64,000 nt of DNA from Deroplatys truncata. Lineage: Eukaryota > Arthropoda > Insecta > Mantodea > Mantidae. Shown here one piece after another: positions 35,109-47,258 of this stretch. The notes under the pieces are model-generated. The model made no database searches. It saw only the letters and a program-made list of their open reading frames with translations, and was not told the origin of the DNA. Location: assembly GCA_030765065.1 (NCBI GenBank), contig CM060977.1, forward strand, positions 130,948,295-131,012,294, written 5' to 3'. Numbering within the stretch: position 1 is the stretch's first letter; every line of letters starts with the position of its first letter. A program made the translations under genes and the position numbers.

Positions 35109-35310
35109 GGAATTAATTGTTCTTCCACACAAGCTGCGTGTTGGACAAGGTTGGAAAGGTAGAATCAGATGACCGAAAAATTCATTGCCATAGCCGGATC
35201 TCCCGGTCTCCGTCCGGTTGCTCTAACTATTGAGCTACCATAGCAACAGACCAGCACGACATTAAATTCCCCAAATGATTCAAGGCTTGTGTGGAAGAAC
35301 AATTAATTCC
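35109..35310 (-). mobile_element. tRNA-like SINE head inside a perfect 26-bp inverted repeat
   Basis: 35109-35134 and 35285-35310 are exact inverted copies (ggaattaattgttcttccac...). Between them the minus strand carries 'atggtagctcaatagttaga' (35252 downward) followed by 'gcaaccggacggagaccggg'. Compared with 35473-35555 the box B segment 'tagttcaaatccc' is deleted. Confidence 0.6.
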
Positions 35311-35472
35311 ATTAATTCACCTAATAGTGCTTCAAACTATGAAGCCCAGGACTTAAAGTACTTACAACATTGTAAGTCTCCATAGGGGCATGTCATCTCA
35401 ATACAATTTGAAATATCTTGCGGTCTACCGGGAAAAATGCGAATCAGTTGGAGAATTTAACGTGCCGGCATG

Positions 35473-35555
35473 CTGCCATGGTAGCTCAGTGGTTACAGCA
35501 ACCGGACGGAGACCGGGTGATCCGTAGTTCAAATCCCGGCTATGGCATTGAATTT
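35473..35555 (+). mobile_element. tRNA-like SINE head, second copy
   Basis: Reads 'atggtagctcagtggttaca' (box A) and 'agttcaaatcccggct' (box B) separated by 'gcaaccggacggagaccggg', which matches the inverted neighbour at 35252-35193. Both box motifs are present. The 76-codon frame across it (35418-35648) is not considered a gene. Confidence 0.55.
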
Positions 35556-36273
35556 TTCAGTCTTCTGAATTTATATCCCATTGTTTACGCTTACAGTGCG
35601 CTGAGTCTGTTTCGGGGCACCTATCTACATCTCAATAATGCACCATAATTTAGTAACTTTTACGTATTTTTCCATTATAATGATAAGCGAGTAGTAAACC
35701 ACCTTATTGCTGAATTAAATAACTATAAGCCATGCAGTAAAGTAATAATGTAAGATATACATACCGTGAATCAAGGCAAGCAACAAAGCTGGAGAAGGGG
35801 CATATTTACTGACCTGAAAATAAAATAAAACACACCAATTTAAGGAGTTAGAAAAATATAGCAAAATCATCTTATTCAAGAATCCATAAATGCGCTCTTA
35901 TGAAACTCCTCCGACTACACTTTTCACATCACATAATAAAGATGTCACAACATTACATGTCTATCCCCCTAAAAATAGCATACAAACACAATTTTAAAAT
36001 GCTTATGTTTGAATAACTACCGTCACAGAGATGGAAATTGTATGACTCGTGTGAAAGCAACAATAAATACGTAAAGGAAAAAAGAGGAAAAATAAAAATA
36101 AACATAAAATCTGCGATTCTACGTCCTGGCTCTCGAGTCTATCCTGAAGCAGTATTTTTCACGCATATATACATTAATTAAACGTCTCAGCCCAACCAGT
36201 AATTATAAGTGTCAATGAGTAAAAGGTTAATTAATTTTTTGCATTTTATTGCTTTTGTAGTAATTAGCTTTTA
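35556..36273. other. Unannotated AT-rich stretch
   Basis: Nothing recognised. Confidence 0.5.
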
Positions 36274-36954
36274 CTTTCCCTACTACGTATAGTAAGTAGG
36301 GGAAGTATTGTATTCCACTTAAAAATTTGATACCCAGATTTCACTGGAAATACATGTTTTGAGGCCTCCTGATTCCAAAAAAAAACATTTTTGGAAACAG
36401 GACCAAATTTTAATTTTCTCAAAAATGCCTCTAACGATTCTGATTAAAATATCATATATTTAAGATACTTTCATGACAAATAAAATGTATATCTCAAATT
36501 TTCTGGGATTATCTCTAAAAGCATTCTTCATTGTGAACGACTTTTGCATACTTGGTAAACCATAAGTGACAGACAAAATTTTACTACACAAAAAATGTAG
36601 ATCGCGTGAAAATACACAATTTATGTTATTTACATTTTTTTGCTGAGTGAACCATTTTTGAGATATTGCTTGTTATTCCCTTAAATTTTCTAATACTTAT
36701 ACTTTTTCTCAAATGGGAATTCGTTATTCTTTGTCCTGGTAATGCAAAGAGAATGGAATACTCCACATAGCAACCAGCTCTTAAAATATTTTACTATCGC
36801 TTAAAGCCTACCAATTGCCCTTGGATCTACAAGAAAATTAGCAATAAGATTAACATCTCGATATCTCGATTTACATGAAGCATATGGAGAATAAGCGTTT
36901 GTAAAAATAATTTGTACAAGAGTAGAGAAATTCATGTGAGTGTAACACATAAGA
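36274..36954 (+). mobile_element. Family H repeat with deletion of the microsatellite core
   Basis: From ctttccctac (36274) to aaga (36954). The central GT tract and the block containing the recurrent open frame are missing: sequence jumps from 'ggaaacaggacc' directly to 'aaattttaattttctcaa' near 36406. Confidence 0.8.
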
Positions 36955-37994
36955 TTTTTTGTATTAGTATTTAATTTGAGAGAAATATTGTAACTATATT
37001 AGTAAGAAAGTTCGCTGTTGTGTATGGGGAAGATACCAGGTCCGAAGCCAAACGAAATACATTAAATTTTATTGCCTAGGGGAAAATGTGCGAGGACCAC
37101 AAAAAACAAAAGCAACATGGAACGCGCTTATTAACTGTAGCAAATCCATGTGATATTCGAAATAGCTAATTGAAGAGCTAGCAGATTTAGACAGCCAGTG
37201 AGAAACATGTAAGTAAAAGGTTTGGAATATTAAACTAAGTTTATGAAGTCACAATATAATAGACAGCTCAAGCTCAGATATGGGAAGATGGAGATCTCTG
37301 CGAAAGTGCTCGCATGAAAAGTACTAACAATCTCCTGTTATTATGCGGGAAAGGTAACCTAACTATTACAGACCGTAAGAGATTCACACTGAGCTAAACT
37401 TTATGTGGGGAGATGTTCTAAAGTGTAGATAACGGACTTAGTCTATTTCGCGGCAACCCCAACAGTTTACTCCAATATTCCTGTAAATTTTGAGCAGTAT
37501 ATATTTAAAATTATCATCTAAATTTACTTGCCGATGTGTTTCACGCTCCCACACCCTATAAGAGATACTTGCTCGACCTAACATACTAGCTAACTGGAAC
37601 ATATAATAAGAGTCATAATTTACAAAAAGACAGTTTATGTATTATCGGTACATAAACCCTCTTTTACAATTGGTATAAACAATGGCGCTAAACTGTGATT
37701 TATGGCTATTTAGGCAGGGATCGGCGGAATACCAGGAAGTATTATTCCCAATTTTATCTCTCTTTTTGCACTAAAAGAATGTTTACATACATTTATTTAC
37801 GGATTTTAGCAGATAGTTCCCTAATCTAATATTACTAACTTTATTTTACCTAATCTTACATTAAACATTTAAAACCAAATCTAATCTTTAACTAAAATTC
37901 CCATTTTTTCTCCATTTACCTATTACTGGGGAACCAGTAGCTAATACTTAACTGGAAAACCAGCGGTACCTTTGTCCTAACCCTAAACTCTATA
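36955..37994. other. Unannotated
   Basis: Nothing recognised. Confidence 0.5.
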
Positions 37995-38273
37995 CACGGT
38001 GGACCATTTAAGATGAGACTGTACAATATCTCCAAAACTAATCGTTTTAGAAATAAATGGCTTGAATAAAAGTTGCTTGGTATTATGCAAAAAAGTAAAT
38101 GGCATAATTGTGGTTTGTTTAGGGAATATTATGACGGTCATTTTAGGGTCAATTTATTTTTTTTAGATTGTGAAGCTACAATTAGGGTCAAGCAACTTTT
38201 ATTCAAGACATTTCGTTCTACAGCGCTTGGTTTTGGAGATGTTGTACAATCTCAACTTAAATGATCCACCCTG
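37995..38273. mobile_element. R2 MITE, copy 2, arms only (279 bp foldback)
   Basis: Left arm cacggtggaccatttaag (37995) and right arm cttaaatgatccaccctg (ending 38273) pair over about 110 bp, with TA on both sides (37993-37994 and 38274-38275). The internal region of copies 1 and 3 is absent, so this is a minimal foldback version. Confidence 0.85.
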
Positions 38274-38275
38274 TA

Positions 38276-39436
38276 TAGTATCATCTTATCTTAACTAAAA
38301 TGAAAATACCTATTTAACTATTGGCATTCCTATTTCTATTTTAATTTAAACTTCTACTGGAATCCAGTAGCTATTTCCTACACTAATCTTAATCTAAGTT
38401 GCATACAACCGCTCATTCGTTCCATTTTAATTTTTACTTTTTTAAACCTTATACTATAAATTTTATCCTTTCATCCACAATATTTTATTTTGTCCTTAAA
38501 ACACTATAGTCCCATGTTCTTTAACTTAAAATAATTATTTCCCTAAAATCCAGTTTCAATTAATTTAATTAACATAGGAATTAGACCAACTACCATCACT
38601 TCACTTCTAAAGTGCACTTAATTCTTCGTTCTTCTTTTCTCGTCCTACTCCTCCAGTCAAGCTCCTCCAATTCACAGCACTTCTTCTGTCCGTCCTCCTA
38701 CTAATTCTTTTAGTCATAATCTTCTGCTCAATATCCTACCTCTTAATTCTTAGGTTGTGGAAGTGGATTTGCCCATTTCCTCCTCCTGAGCATATTTTCA
38801 TTGGTTATCATTTAATCCAAACTGATTGAAAAGCCAACTTTTATAGTATTGTGGAAGTTAACTTCTCCTCGTTTCTCTCCATCCTCATTCTTTCCGTATA
38901 CCGGTAACATAGCCTTCTCCGTCTATCGTGCCTAGAACTGATTTCTCTCACCTAAATTCTGCAATTATAATTCAAAATGTCTCCTTCTGGTCACAATAAA
39001 CATCTTTTCTAACCTCTTTATCACATTCCTCCTTATAAATGGTCAATTCCTCCTGTTATCCAACTTCCTTTTCTATCTGCTGCAAATTCATATTTGTTGA
39101 ATTCTTATAGATCTACTCACTTTATGTGGTATCTGAATCCCTAACTGCTGCTTCTACTCCTTTTTCTGGATAATCTTTCTTGGCCTTGAACGATATACCC
39201 TGTACCATTTTTATAATCTTCCTCTTGCCTTAGAATGTTAAATATGAAGTAATATTGTTCATTACCTTGTTTATGTAATTTATTGTTACGTAAGTTATTA
39301 GCCTCACGCTTGCAAAGCCAATTTGAGAAAGTATTGTTCTTCGAGTTTATTTATTTATTTAACTCCACGTATGGATGTCAATTTTGAAGATGTATTTTTT
39401 GTTACGTAATATGCTGCTACGTATGTAAAGCCGATT
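38276..39436 (-). other. Pyrimidine-rich stretch next to LTR L copy 2
   Basis: 38280-39230 is strongly T/C-rich on the plus strand (A/G-rich on the minus). If the LTR at 39437 belongs to a larger element, this would be its internal leader or gag region. No protein motif could be read. 39290-39440 holds a local duplication of 'ttacgta...aagccgatttgaag' (first at 39294-39330, again at 39401-39441). Confidence 0.3.
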
Positions 39437-40260
39437 TGAAGATGTATTTTTTTGTTGCTACGCTCCAAGTTTTAAAAAATATTAACTATTATTAAAGTGC
39501 TTCTTTAACTATTTATGTTTATGTTTGCCTCTGCTGCGTCAGTATTACTTTAGAGATACGTTTCTCTTAATCAGGGCGTGGTGCGACAAGAATGTAGGCG
39601 TACAAAGATTTTTAAGTTTAAATTCACTTCTTTTTATTCATCCTTGGCACAAATTAAATAGCACTACACTGATATTAAGAGCTGTGAGATTCTTTTATTT
39701 AACACTTGCACTTAGTTAAAGCGTATACTTAATATACGACTCACACGAATACGTAATATTTCTTTAGAGAACACATCTTCTATCCGGTCAATACCAAGGT
39801 CTGCAGGCAACTGAACATATTTCAACCGCATAACTTTTAAATCTTTGTATTTCAAGTCTCTGATTGGCTAATCCTAGCCCAATAGAATACCTGCATTTTA
39901 CTAAAGCCTTTTCTGGCTGTTGATTGGCTACTTTTAAACTGTCACAAAATTTACGTTATTAGTGCCCTAATCATGACTAGTAGCATTCAAACTCTCAAAC
40001 TCATTATTGCCTCAAGGTTACGTCATTGTTACCTCATTGTTAGCAACTTTAAACTTATTTTTCTCACAGCTCTTACATCATTAAATTATGTAATGTATTC
40101 ACATCATTGAACATTTTTACAATAATATAAGAATTTGCAATGACTGTTACATACATTTTTACAAATTATTACATACATATTGCATCAAAGCGGGCCGTTA
40201 TTGAATTTTCATATTATATAATTTAATTTAAATTGTTCAAGTGTTAAAAATACTGCCTCA
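39437..40260 (-). mobile_element. Family L LTR, copy 2
   Basis: Minus strand TGAGGCAGTATTTTTAACAC (40260) to CTTCA (39437). Shares 'gcctctgctgcgtcagtatt', 'tctgattggctaatcc' and the A/T-rich start with copies 1 and 3. The sequence beyond the end, CGGCTTTACATACGTAGCAG on the minus strand, matches copy 1. Confidence 0.6.
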
Positions 40261-41075
40261 AATACCCTTTAGCATCCATTCTCCTTTTTCTTCATTCCAC
40301 GCTACACATTTTTTGCATTTATTTACCTGTTTAAGAATATCCAAAACATTAGCATCTTCACAATTTCTTTTTGCTTCTTTCCCCCTTTAAACGAACTCCA
40401 AATGTTGTGTGACATTAAAAGTAATAACTATAGCTTTGACAAGTTTCATACTTAATCTCTCAACACTATTAATAGGTCATCTATCTTCTTCCTCTATTTC
40501 TATAATCCAATCCTCCTAGCAGAGTGGTAGTTTTACTTAATCTGGCTCTTACTATAACAGTATTGCTCCATTATATTTTCAATTTCTTTATTATTATCTG
40601 TTTTTAGCAAATATAAGGGCCCTTCTCTTTTTAATTACGAAATCAATCAGCCATATTCCCAAGATAACTAATAAGGCCAATGTGGATGTTGCACTAACTA
40701 CTCCAGTACACGTGTTAAAATATGGCGATATGCGTTGTTTCATAACTTGTACGTTATTTTCTTTATAATAAGTCAATACTTAAAATACGTAAACAAAATT
40801 AATTATATGAATGACTATGTAAACAGAAGGAAGAAATCCACGGTGATGAAAATAAATGTTATGATAAGCCAATTATTAAAAAGGACTGGAGAAAAGTATA
40901 AAATAGAATACGCATCGAACTGTTGATCGAAAAACCTTAGCACTAATGTCATTTGTACTGGAAGTTCCTTTTTTGTGAATTGCGGATGTGTATAGTATGC
41001 ATCACACATTGTATTCTGTTTCTATGTAGGTATGTAGTAATAAGCCAGTAAGTACAGTGTTGGAGATAGAAAATA
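40261..41075. other. Unannotated
   Basis: Nothing recognised. Confidence 0.5.
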
Positions 41076-41926
41076 TCTGATGTGTTACACTCACATGACT
41101 TTCCCTACTCTTGTACAAACTATTTTTACAAACGCTTATTCTCCATCTACTTCATGTTAATCGAGATAAACATTTGCAGACTCTATCTTATTGCTAATTT
41201 TCTTTAGGTGTAAGGGAATAGATATTTGCAAGGGCAATATAGAAATACAGTAGCCTTTAAGCATAGACATATCTCTTAATAGCTGGTTGCTAGGTGCAGC
41301 ACCATTCTCTTTGCCACAGATTAATACCCTTTGCATATCCAAGACAAAAAAAATTAATAACAAATTCCCATTTGAGAAAATAAGTATTGAAAAATGTAAG
41401 GGAATAACAAGCAATAACAATGGTACACTCAACAACAAAAAAATGTATATGACACAAATTGTGTATTTTAACGCGATCTACATTTTTGTGTAGTAAAGTT
41501 TGTCTATCTCTTATGATTTACCAGTTATGCAAACGTCGTTCACAATGAAGAATACTTTTGGAGACATTCCCAGAAAATTCAAGATATACATTTTATTTGC
41601 CATAAAAATGTCTTAAACATATGATACTTTAATCAAAATCATTAGAGCCGTTTTTTGAGAAAATAAAAATTTTCGAAAAATGTTCAATGTAAAGGGTTTT
41701 CTGGGGTGGGGGATTTTCTTGAAAACCTTCGTGCCGCATCTCTGGAAGATACTGAACCTAAATACCAAGTTTGGTGTTTATCCGACTGTTCGTTTCTGAG
41801 TTATGCTGTTCACAGACAGACACACAGACACACACACGGATTTTTTTGGATTCAGGAGGCCTCAAAACATGTATTTCCAGTGAAATCTCGATATCGAATT
41901 TTTGAGTGGAATGCAATACTTCCCCC
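41076..41926 (-). mobile_element. Family H repeat, left end truncated in family orientation
   Basis: Reverse copy from tctgatgtg (41076) to 'caatacttccccc' (41926), losing the terminal hairpin and gtagagaaag. The recurrent open frame begins at 41706 and runs past the element edge to 42065. Confidence 0.8.
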
Positions 41927-42159
41927 TTGTATAAAGAATTCCGAAGAAGAGAAAAACAACATTAAACTACAGGTCAAGAGGATAATGGTGGTAGACCAAA
42001 TAATACAGAGTGCTTCAGGAGCTCTGCAACTAACTTTGTTGAATGATCAACTAGGATATTTTTAGCGTCAAACAACCGATTTTGGCTCATACGTTGTTTA
42101 GGAGCCACACAATTTAGCATACTAGATCCAGAAATTGCGTAAACTCATTTATTGCTCTA

Positions 42160-42510
42160 AGAACAATGCAAATTAAATTAAAAACGAATTCAAAGTGTCC
42201 ACCTTCGGTTCCAGTACACTTACGACACCGTCGTTCCAATGACTTCGAATCCTCTCCAACATGTGCAGTCGCTGACGAATGCGTCAAAGGCAACGTTTAT
42301 GTATCCCATGAATCCTTGGTGTCAACTGGAGTGGCATACACGACACTCTACACATGCCCCAAAAGAAGGAAGTCAAGCGTCGTTAAGTAGGGCTATCGCG
42401 CTGGCCATGCAACTAGTACTCCTCTCCCTATCCACTTCTCCCTGTAGTTGTTCTTAAGTTATCTTACAGCAAGGCAGTAAGTGTAGCAAGGGGCACATTC
42501 TCCGTGAACA
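42160..42510 (-). pseudogene. Mariner-superfamily transposase fossil (C-terminal half)
   Basis: Frame-corrected minus reading: GECAPCYTYCLAVR (42509 downward), KWIGRGVLVAWPARSPYLTT, LDFLLLGHV, stop, SVVYATPVDTKDSWDT, then RRCRKCTGTEGGHFEFVF. This matches the order WIGRGG..WPARSPDLTPLDFFLWGHVKS.VYATPV...GGHFEHL of a DDxD transposase common in insects. The catalytic Asp in SPD has become Tyr and at least two stops are present. No clear TIRs were found on either side. Confidence 0.7.
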
Positions 42511-42663
42511 GTGGTACTGATTGAGGGCCCCCAAGGGTACACGGCTCCGTTTAAACGTGGTGGCAACTCGGATGGTATGACTGAAGCAACTGCGGTAGTG
42601 AGGTCAAACCGGTGCGCAACTCGTGGAATGGAACATCTTAGGATGCGGGTTCACTACTTAATC

Positions 42664-43143
42664 ACTGATGGTCATGATGGCCATTTTAGGGTCAATTTAA
42701 TTTTTTTAAAATGGGAACCTAAGGTTTATATGTTATAAAACGGTTTATTTTGTGAAGAGGCCCAAGGAAACAAAATAAAAAGTGTTGCTTCCCAATTATA
42801 AATGTAACTTGAGCCTCAATGACTATCCATGGATGGTCCAACGCTCTTCGTACACAGCCATTCAGAATTTTCGTTCTTATTTACGTTGGTGCAGGAACAA
42901 TTGCAAAGTGCTTTATACAAACGTTGTTTAATTTTCTATGAGGAGTGAGAAAACAACATAAAAATGTAGGTTCACATATAAAAAAATTAAAATGGTCATC
43001 ACAACGTCCTCCAAATAAAACACAACTAATGGCTTTTACTTCCCTCCCCCCACAATATCAAGCAACTTTTACCCAAGACATTTCTTTCTACAACGCTTAG
43101 TTTTGGAGATATTGTACAATCTCAACTTAAATGGTCCATCCTG
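42664..43143. mobile_element. R2 MITE, copy 3 (left arm truncated, empty site)
   Basis: Begins inside the left arm (tggccattttagggtcaatt at 42670), has the full internal region, and ends with the right arm acttaaatggtccatcctg (43143) followed by TA. At 42774-42790 it preserves the uninterrupted site where copy 1 carries family H. Confidence 0.8.
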
Positions 43144-43145
43144 TA

Positions 43146-43682
43146 ACATTATATTGGAATATTGACCTCGCAGCTGAGCGCCGCGAGCGTACGTGTAGTA
43201 CATTGGTAACAGTGCACCCCATTTAACCTGTGCTGTCTTTTAAGTGAGCGACGCGCTACAGTGATCACCATTTCGTAGCAGACGATAACACAGGGACTTT
43301 ATAGCAGAAGTGTTTTCGACAGGTGACTGTACACCTCATCGAGCTGCAGGTATAGCTGGATCATTGGTTTTCTCGTCCAAATACGGCAGATAAGCTGCGT
43401 GGAAACATGACAAGGCTTTAGAAAACCACGCCATTGTGCATCAGCCCCAAATCGGGCTTTCGTTCTCAGAACTTGATAGTCAATACAGATCCCTAATCTA
43501 CAAAGTCATAAATACCCTTCCTTAGGCTTAAGCTTGCTGCCATAGTACATGTAGTTGAAACGCGTAAAGAAACCAAATAGTCACGTGAAGTGATATGAAG
43601 CTTCTGACATCTTATTGGGGAATGAACCCTGAGTGAAGGGATCCAAGCAGTTGATCTTGCTCCATTGTTGATAAAATTGATC
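43146..43682. other. Unannotated
   Basis: Nothing recognised. Confidence 0.5.
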
Positions 43683-43819
43683 TACACTGTATTCACTCTT
43701 AGGTTGATTCGCGCCGAAACAAAACCCAGGTGGCCAGTGCCCAGTTTAATGTATCCTTCCGCCATTCGCGTAAGAAATATTCTCATATTTTCACGACAGT
43801 GTTTGAAATTGAAATTGAG

Positions 43820-44094
43820 TTTTATTTATGGACGCTCTTTAACTACTATGGTTTTTAGCGTCCCATTCTATATTGGGCGTGAAACATCGGTAATTTTGCT
43901 CAGAGGCCTCTTTATCAGGCTTGAGGTTCCTTTACGTGGCGTAAATCTACGACACGGGACCACCGGCTTTACTTCCCTTCCGAAGGAAGCCGTGCTAAGG
44001 ATTTTTACGCCCGAAAAAATCCATCGCCCTCCGCCGGGTTTGAACCCGCGACCTTGGGAACCACGGTACCACTAGTCCACGGAGGACGACTGAC
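43820..44094 (-). mobile_element. tRNA-derived SINE
   Basis: The minus strand at 44094 starts 'gtcctccgtggactagtggt' (box A) and has box B gcgggttcaaacccgg at 44051-44036, followed by a body ending near 43820 in a 'tcaatttcaatttcaa' run. Confidence 0.7.
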
Positions 44095-44290
44095 CAGTAC
44101 ACGTGGCACGTAATGCAAAAAGAACAGAGCCTGTATTCCCACAACTTAAACAGTGACAAACATGTTTTGTTAGGGATTAGAGGAAATAAGATTGACAATT
44201 ACAACAAAAATAAGGGTTTGCACTTATAATAATAGTTATTTCTAAAAGATACAGGGAAAAGGAAAGTAACAGATATGCGATAACTTATAT

Positions 44291-44990
44291 AGGGTCTTTC
44301 AACAAAAGTGTCCTATCTTTGAACTTAAATAAAACACGTTCTATAAATGATAAGCTTCATTTCTTTTTTATTTTGGAACATAATTAATGTGATTACGTGT
44401 GGAAGAGAACATTAGTTAAGTGACCGCTGCGACTTCGTTGGGTTGCGCGTATACGGTTGATCCAATTTTCAATGACAGAAGAACGTACATTAGGTCCAAC
44501 TTCACGAATAACACGCGTGATGTTATTCATATCATTTACTGTTTCTGGCTTGTTGACATAAACTCGAGATTTAACATAACCCCACAATATGTAATCCAAC
44601 GGCGTTAAATCACATGATCTCGGGGACCAGTTAACATCACCACCACGGGAAATGATGAAACCTCTGAACTTCTGCTTCAAAAGATCGATTATTTCGAGAG
44701 CAGCATGACATGTGGCATCATCTTGCCGGAATCAGATGTTTCTGAGATCCATATCATCCAATTGAGGCCAAAAATAGTCCCTTATAAGACCCCGGTATCT
44801 TTACTCATTAACATTCCCGGGTGTAATACTTTTCCTGTTTCAGATTTTTCTTTCTGAGCACTGTTTATACTTGTATTCGAAGCACCGTGAACTCAGAAAT
44901 TCATTTCACCACTTCTTTCACCGTAAGTGTTGGACATTTCTCGCATGATTTGTAATAAACATTAAACACAATTTTTCGTTCACCACTGGT
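44291..44990 (-). pseudogene. Mariner-superfamily transposase fossil, DD41D spacing
   Basis: The minus strand reads, in frame-corrected order, RYRGLIRDYFWPQLDDMDL (about 44800 downward), a stop, FRQDDATCHAALEIIDLLKQ (second catalytic Asp), KFRGFIISRGGDVNWSPRSC, DLTPLDYILWGYVKSRVYVN (third Asp) and ends ...RSRSGHLTNVLFHT at 44393. There are 41 residues between the second and third Asp. An end-like agggtctttcaacaaaag lies at 44291. The N-terminal half is barely readable and no matching inverted end was found on the right, so the copy is truncated. Confidence 0.8.
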
Positions 44991-45258
44991 TTGCCCGGCT
45001 TATGTTTTGTGCATACTCGGATCAGATGATCATACGAATTGCATTGTTTAGCAGTAACTCTGTTTAACACTAAAAATCAGAGTTAATTAAACTCTTAGGT
45101 ATTTGTACAAAATATTATAATTTAAGGATAAATTTATTCTAAAATTTAGATTAGCATGGGACTATTTCCCTGCGCGCATTGCTACCCTGTAGTACCACCG
45201 TGCACTGGTCATGTGGGTTTGTTTTGGCGCGGATCAACCTAAGAGTGAATACAGTTTA

Positions 45259-46492
45259 GGTTGAGGGAAAGGTGAAATCTATGGTTCAAACATTTAATAT
45301 CTTCACTCAGATTGTAAAGGTACCGTTATCCTAAGGAAAGTTAAGGGCAGATTAAAAGCACTATGCTGCCAATGGTAAATTAGCTAACTTCGTGGCCCAT
45401 TATCTCAAACTATTTAACATATACGCGTTGATACGTTTACACGATGCAAATGCATGCCTTTTAGGTTCATTAACGTACGTGTATGCAATAATGTACTCCT
45501 TTTTTCTTAATTACACAAATTTGTATTAAAATGTAATTAAGTTTTGTAACGTGCTCTGATGCTTATGTTATTATTCCTTCAAGGCACTCGTTAGCATTTT
45601 ATGAAAGTAATGAAGCTGCTACCCAATTTAACCTTAATGATGTGTCATTTGCCTCAAAGGTATACATTGTTATGGGAGCTCATGATTTAATTACACAAAC
45701 TAGTGAACCGACTTTGTTTTATTATACAAAAACAGTTGTATAGCGTTAAACAATTATATAGTTTCCAATTGTGCCTGCAGCTTCAACATATATAAAATGT
45801 GAAATAGTTTACACCTTTAAATACATGGTAGTTCTCGGTTTTCCTTTCACTTTTCCTTTTTCAATTACTCGTAGTTTCCTTTACAATCAGCCCTAATTCT
45901 TCAAAAGGGTTTTCTGTTTCCTTCAACAGCCATTTCGATTTACGTACAAGCTACAAGTATTGAATTAAATGTTTTTCCCGTAAGCTAAGCAATTTAGAAA
46001 AAAGGGTAATGAATTAAATTTTGAAAATGCTTAACAAAATATATGGAGTTAAATTTAGACAATTCCACAAACTGCTCTTGTTAGCAACATGCCGAAAAAT
46101 GCTCGCCCAAGACAAATGCAAGGCTAGACTGGCTAGGCAATCTATTCGCTATGTCGTTTCCGCATACACGGTCGGTCTTCGCCCGGGAGAATCACGTTCC
46201 TCCTCTTGCCTGGAATCGCTGATGTTCAAACCAACCATTGGCAAGCATGGACGATCCATTACGTCGTTCTACCATGCTTGCGTCAGGGATGACGATATAT
46301 CTTTCTGGCACGTTCCACCAGAATCTTCTGTTGGCGACGTGTTCAACACCAGAGGGGTTTAAACTGGTACAATTGTTAAAACATAACCAGCTTATTAACA
46401 CAATAGTAGATTAGTAATACATTGAGGTGCTGGTTTTCTAACACAAACGTTTCATTTTGCTATATTCAATAGTTCCCAGAAAATGGGTCATT
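45259..46492. other. Unannotated; one unrecognised open frame
   Basis: A 113-codon frame at 46021-46362 (plus) overlaps a 69-codon minus frame. Neither has a recognisable motif. No splice or promoter context could be established, so neither is called as a gene. Confidence 0.4.
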
Positions 46493-46935
46493 TCACCGAG
46501 CGAGACGACATCGTACATGTGAGTCTAGCATTTGGAAGGTCCTGGGTTCGAGTCGACCGTCCACTCTGGCCTGGGATATTTCGTGGTTTTCCTTGATCGG
46601 TAGGCGAATGCTGGGATGTTTCTCATCTACCACGATTTCCTTTGCATCTCCCCTTTCATTCCGTTTACTTCTTATCTTTCAGTTGTACTTCTAGTTTTGT
46701 GACGTATGGTGGTGCCGGACAGATGGCAGAGTGTTTCTTGGTCGACAGGTCGTTCATCGTCCTCTCTAGACAGCTCCAGCAGTGGAACTAGTCCTCGAGC
46801 CTGGAACTTCCGCGGCTCCCTTATCTCCTGCGACCTGTAGCCTCTTATGATTCCTTCACTTCGTCCCTTCCTCCTGGGAGTGACACTCTCAATAGATCTA
46901 TAGTGCGCGAGGTGTCCCTCTCCGTTGAATAACCT
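46493..46935 (+). mobile_element. Long tRNA-head SINE (family S), copy 2
   Basis: Starts ccgagcgagacgacatcg, box B gggttcgagtcgacc at 46544-46558, then the family S body with 'aggcgaatgctgggatg', 'cgtcccttcctcctggg' and end near 46935. It parallels the copy at 62338 nearly block for block. Confidence 0.7.
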
Positions 46936-47258
46936 ATAACCTATGGGTCATTTATATCAGTAAATGTCAGAGAGAACACTGTTCAAAGTAAAAATGGAGA
47001 AAAACACCTAACATATATTTACAAAGCAATATTTGCATTTCTTGGACATACGGAAACTGCAATATTTAGAAGTGGTACCAATGTTTAAACCAAAGTTTCC
47101 CTATTATATGAGCTTAAAATATACCTCTCTAGTCCAAGGAATATAGGAGTTTTACTTTTTCAGTAAAGTGGTGCTGTATTCAAAGGACAAAATTACAGGT
47201 GCAGTAACTTATTTTAAAACACATTTAAGTTGTAAGTATTGTGCCCACAATTAAAAAT

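Larger units (their letters stand above)
43685..45256. mobile_element. 1.57-kb element with about 60-bp inverted ends
   Basis: 43685-43740 (actgtattcactcttaggtt...) is an inverted copy of 45200-45256 with few mismatches, and TA occurs at both outer edges (43683-43684 and 45257-45258). The interior contains a tRNA-like SINE (minus) and a mariner transposase fossil (minus). The outer TIR does not resemble the agggtctttcaac end next to the mariner fossil at 44291, so the fossil may be a later insertion. Confidence 0.65.
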
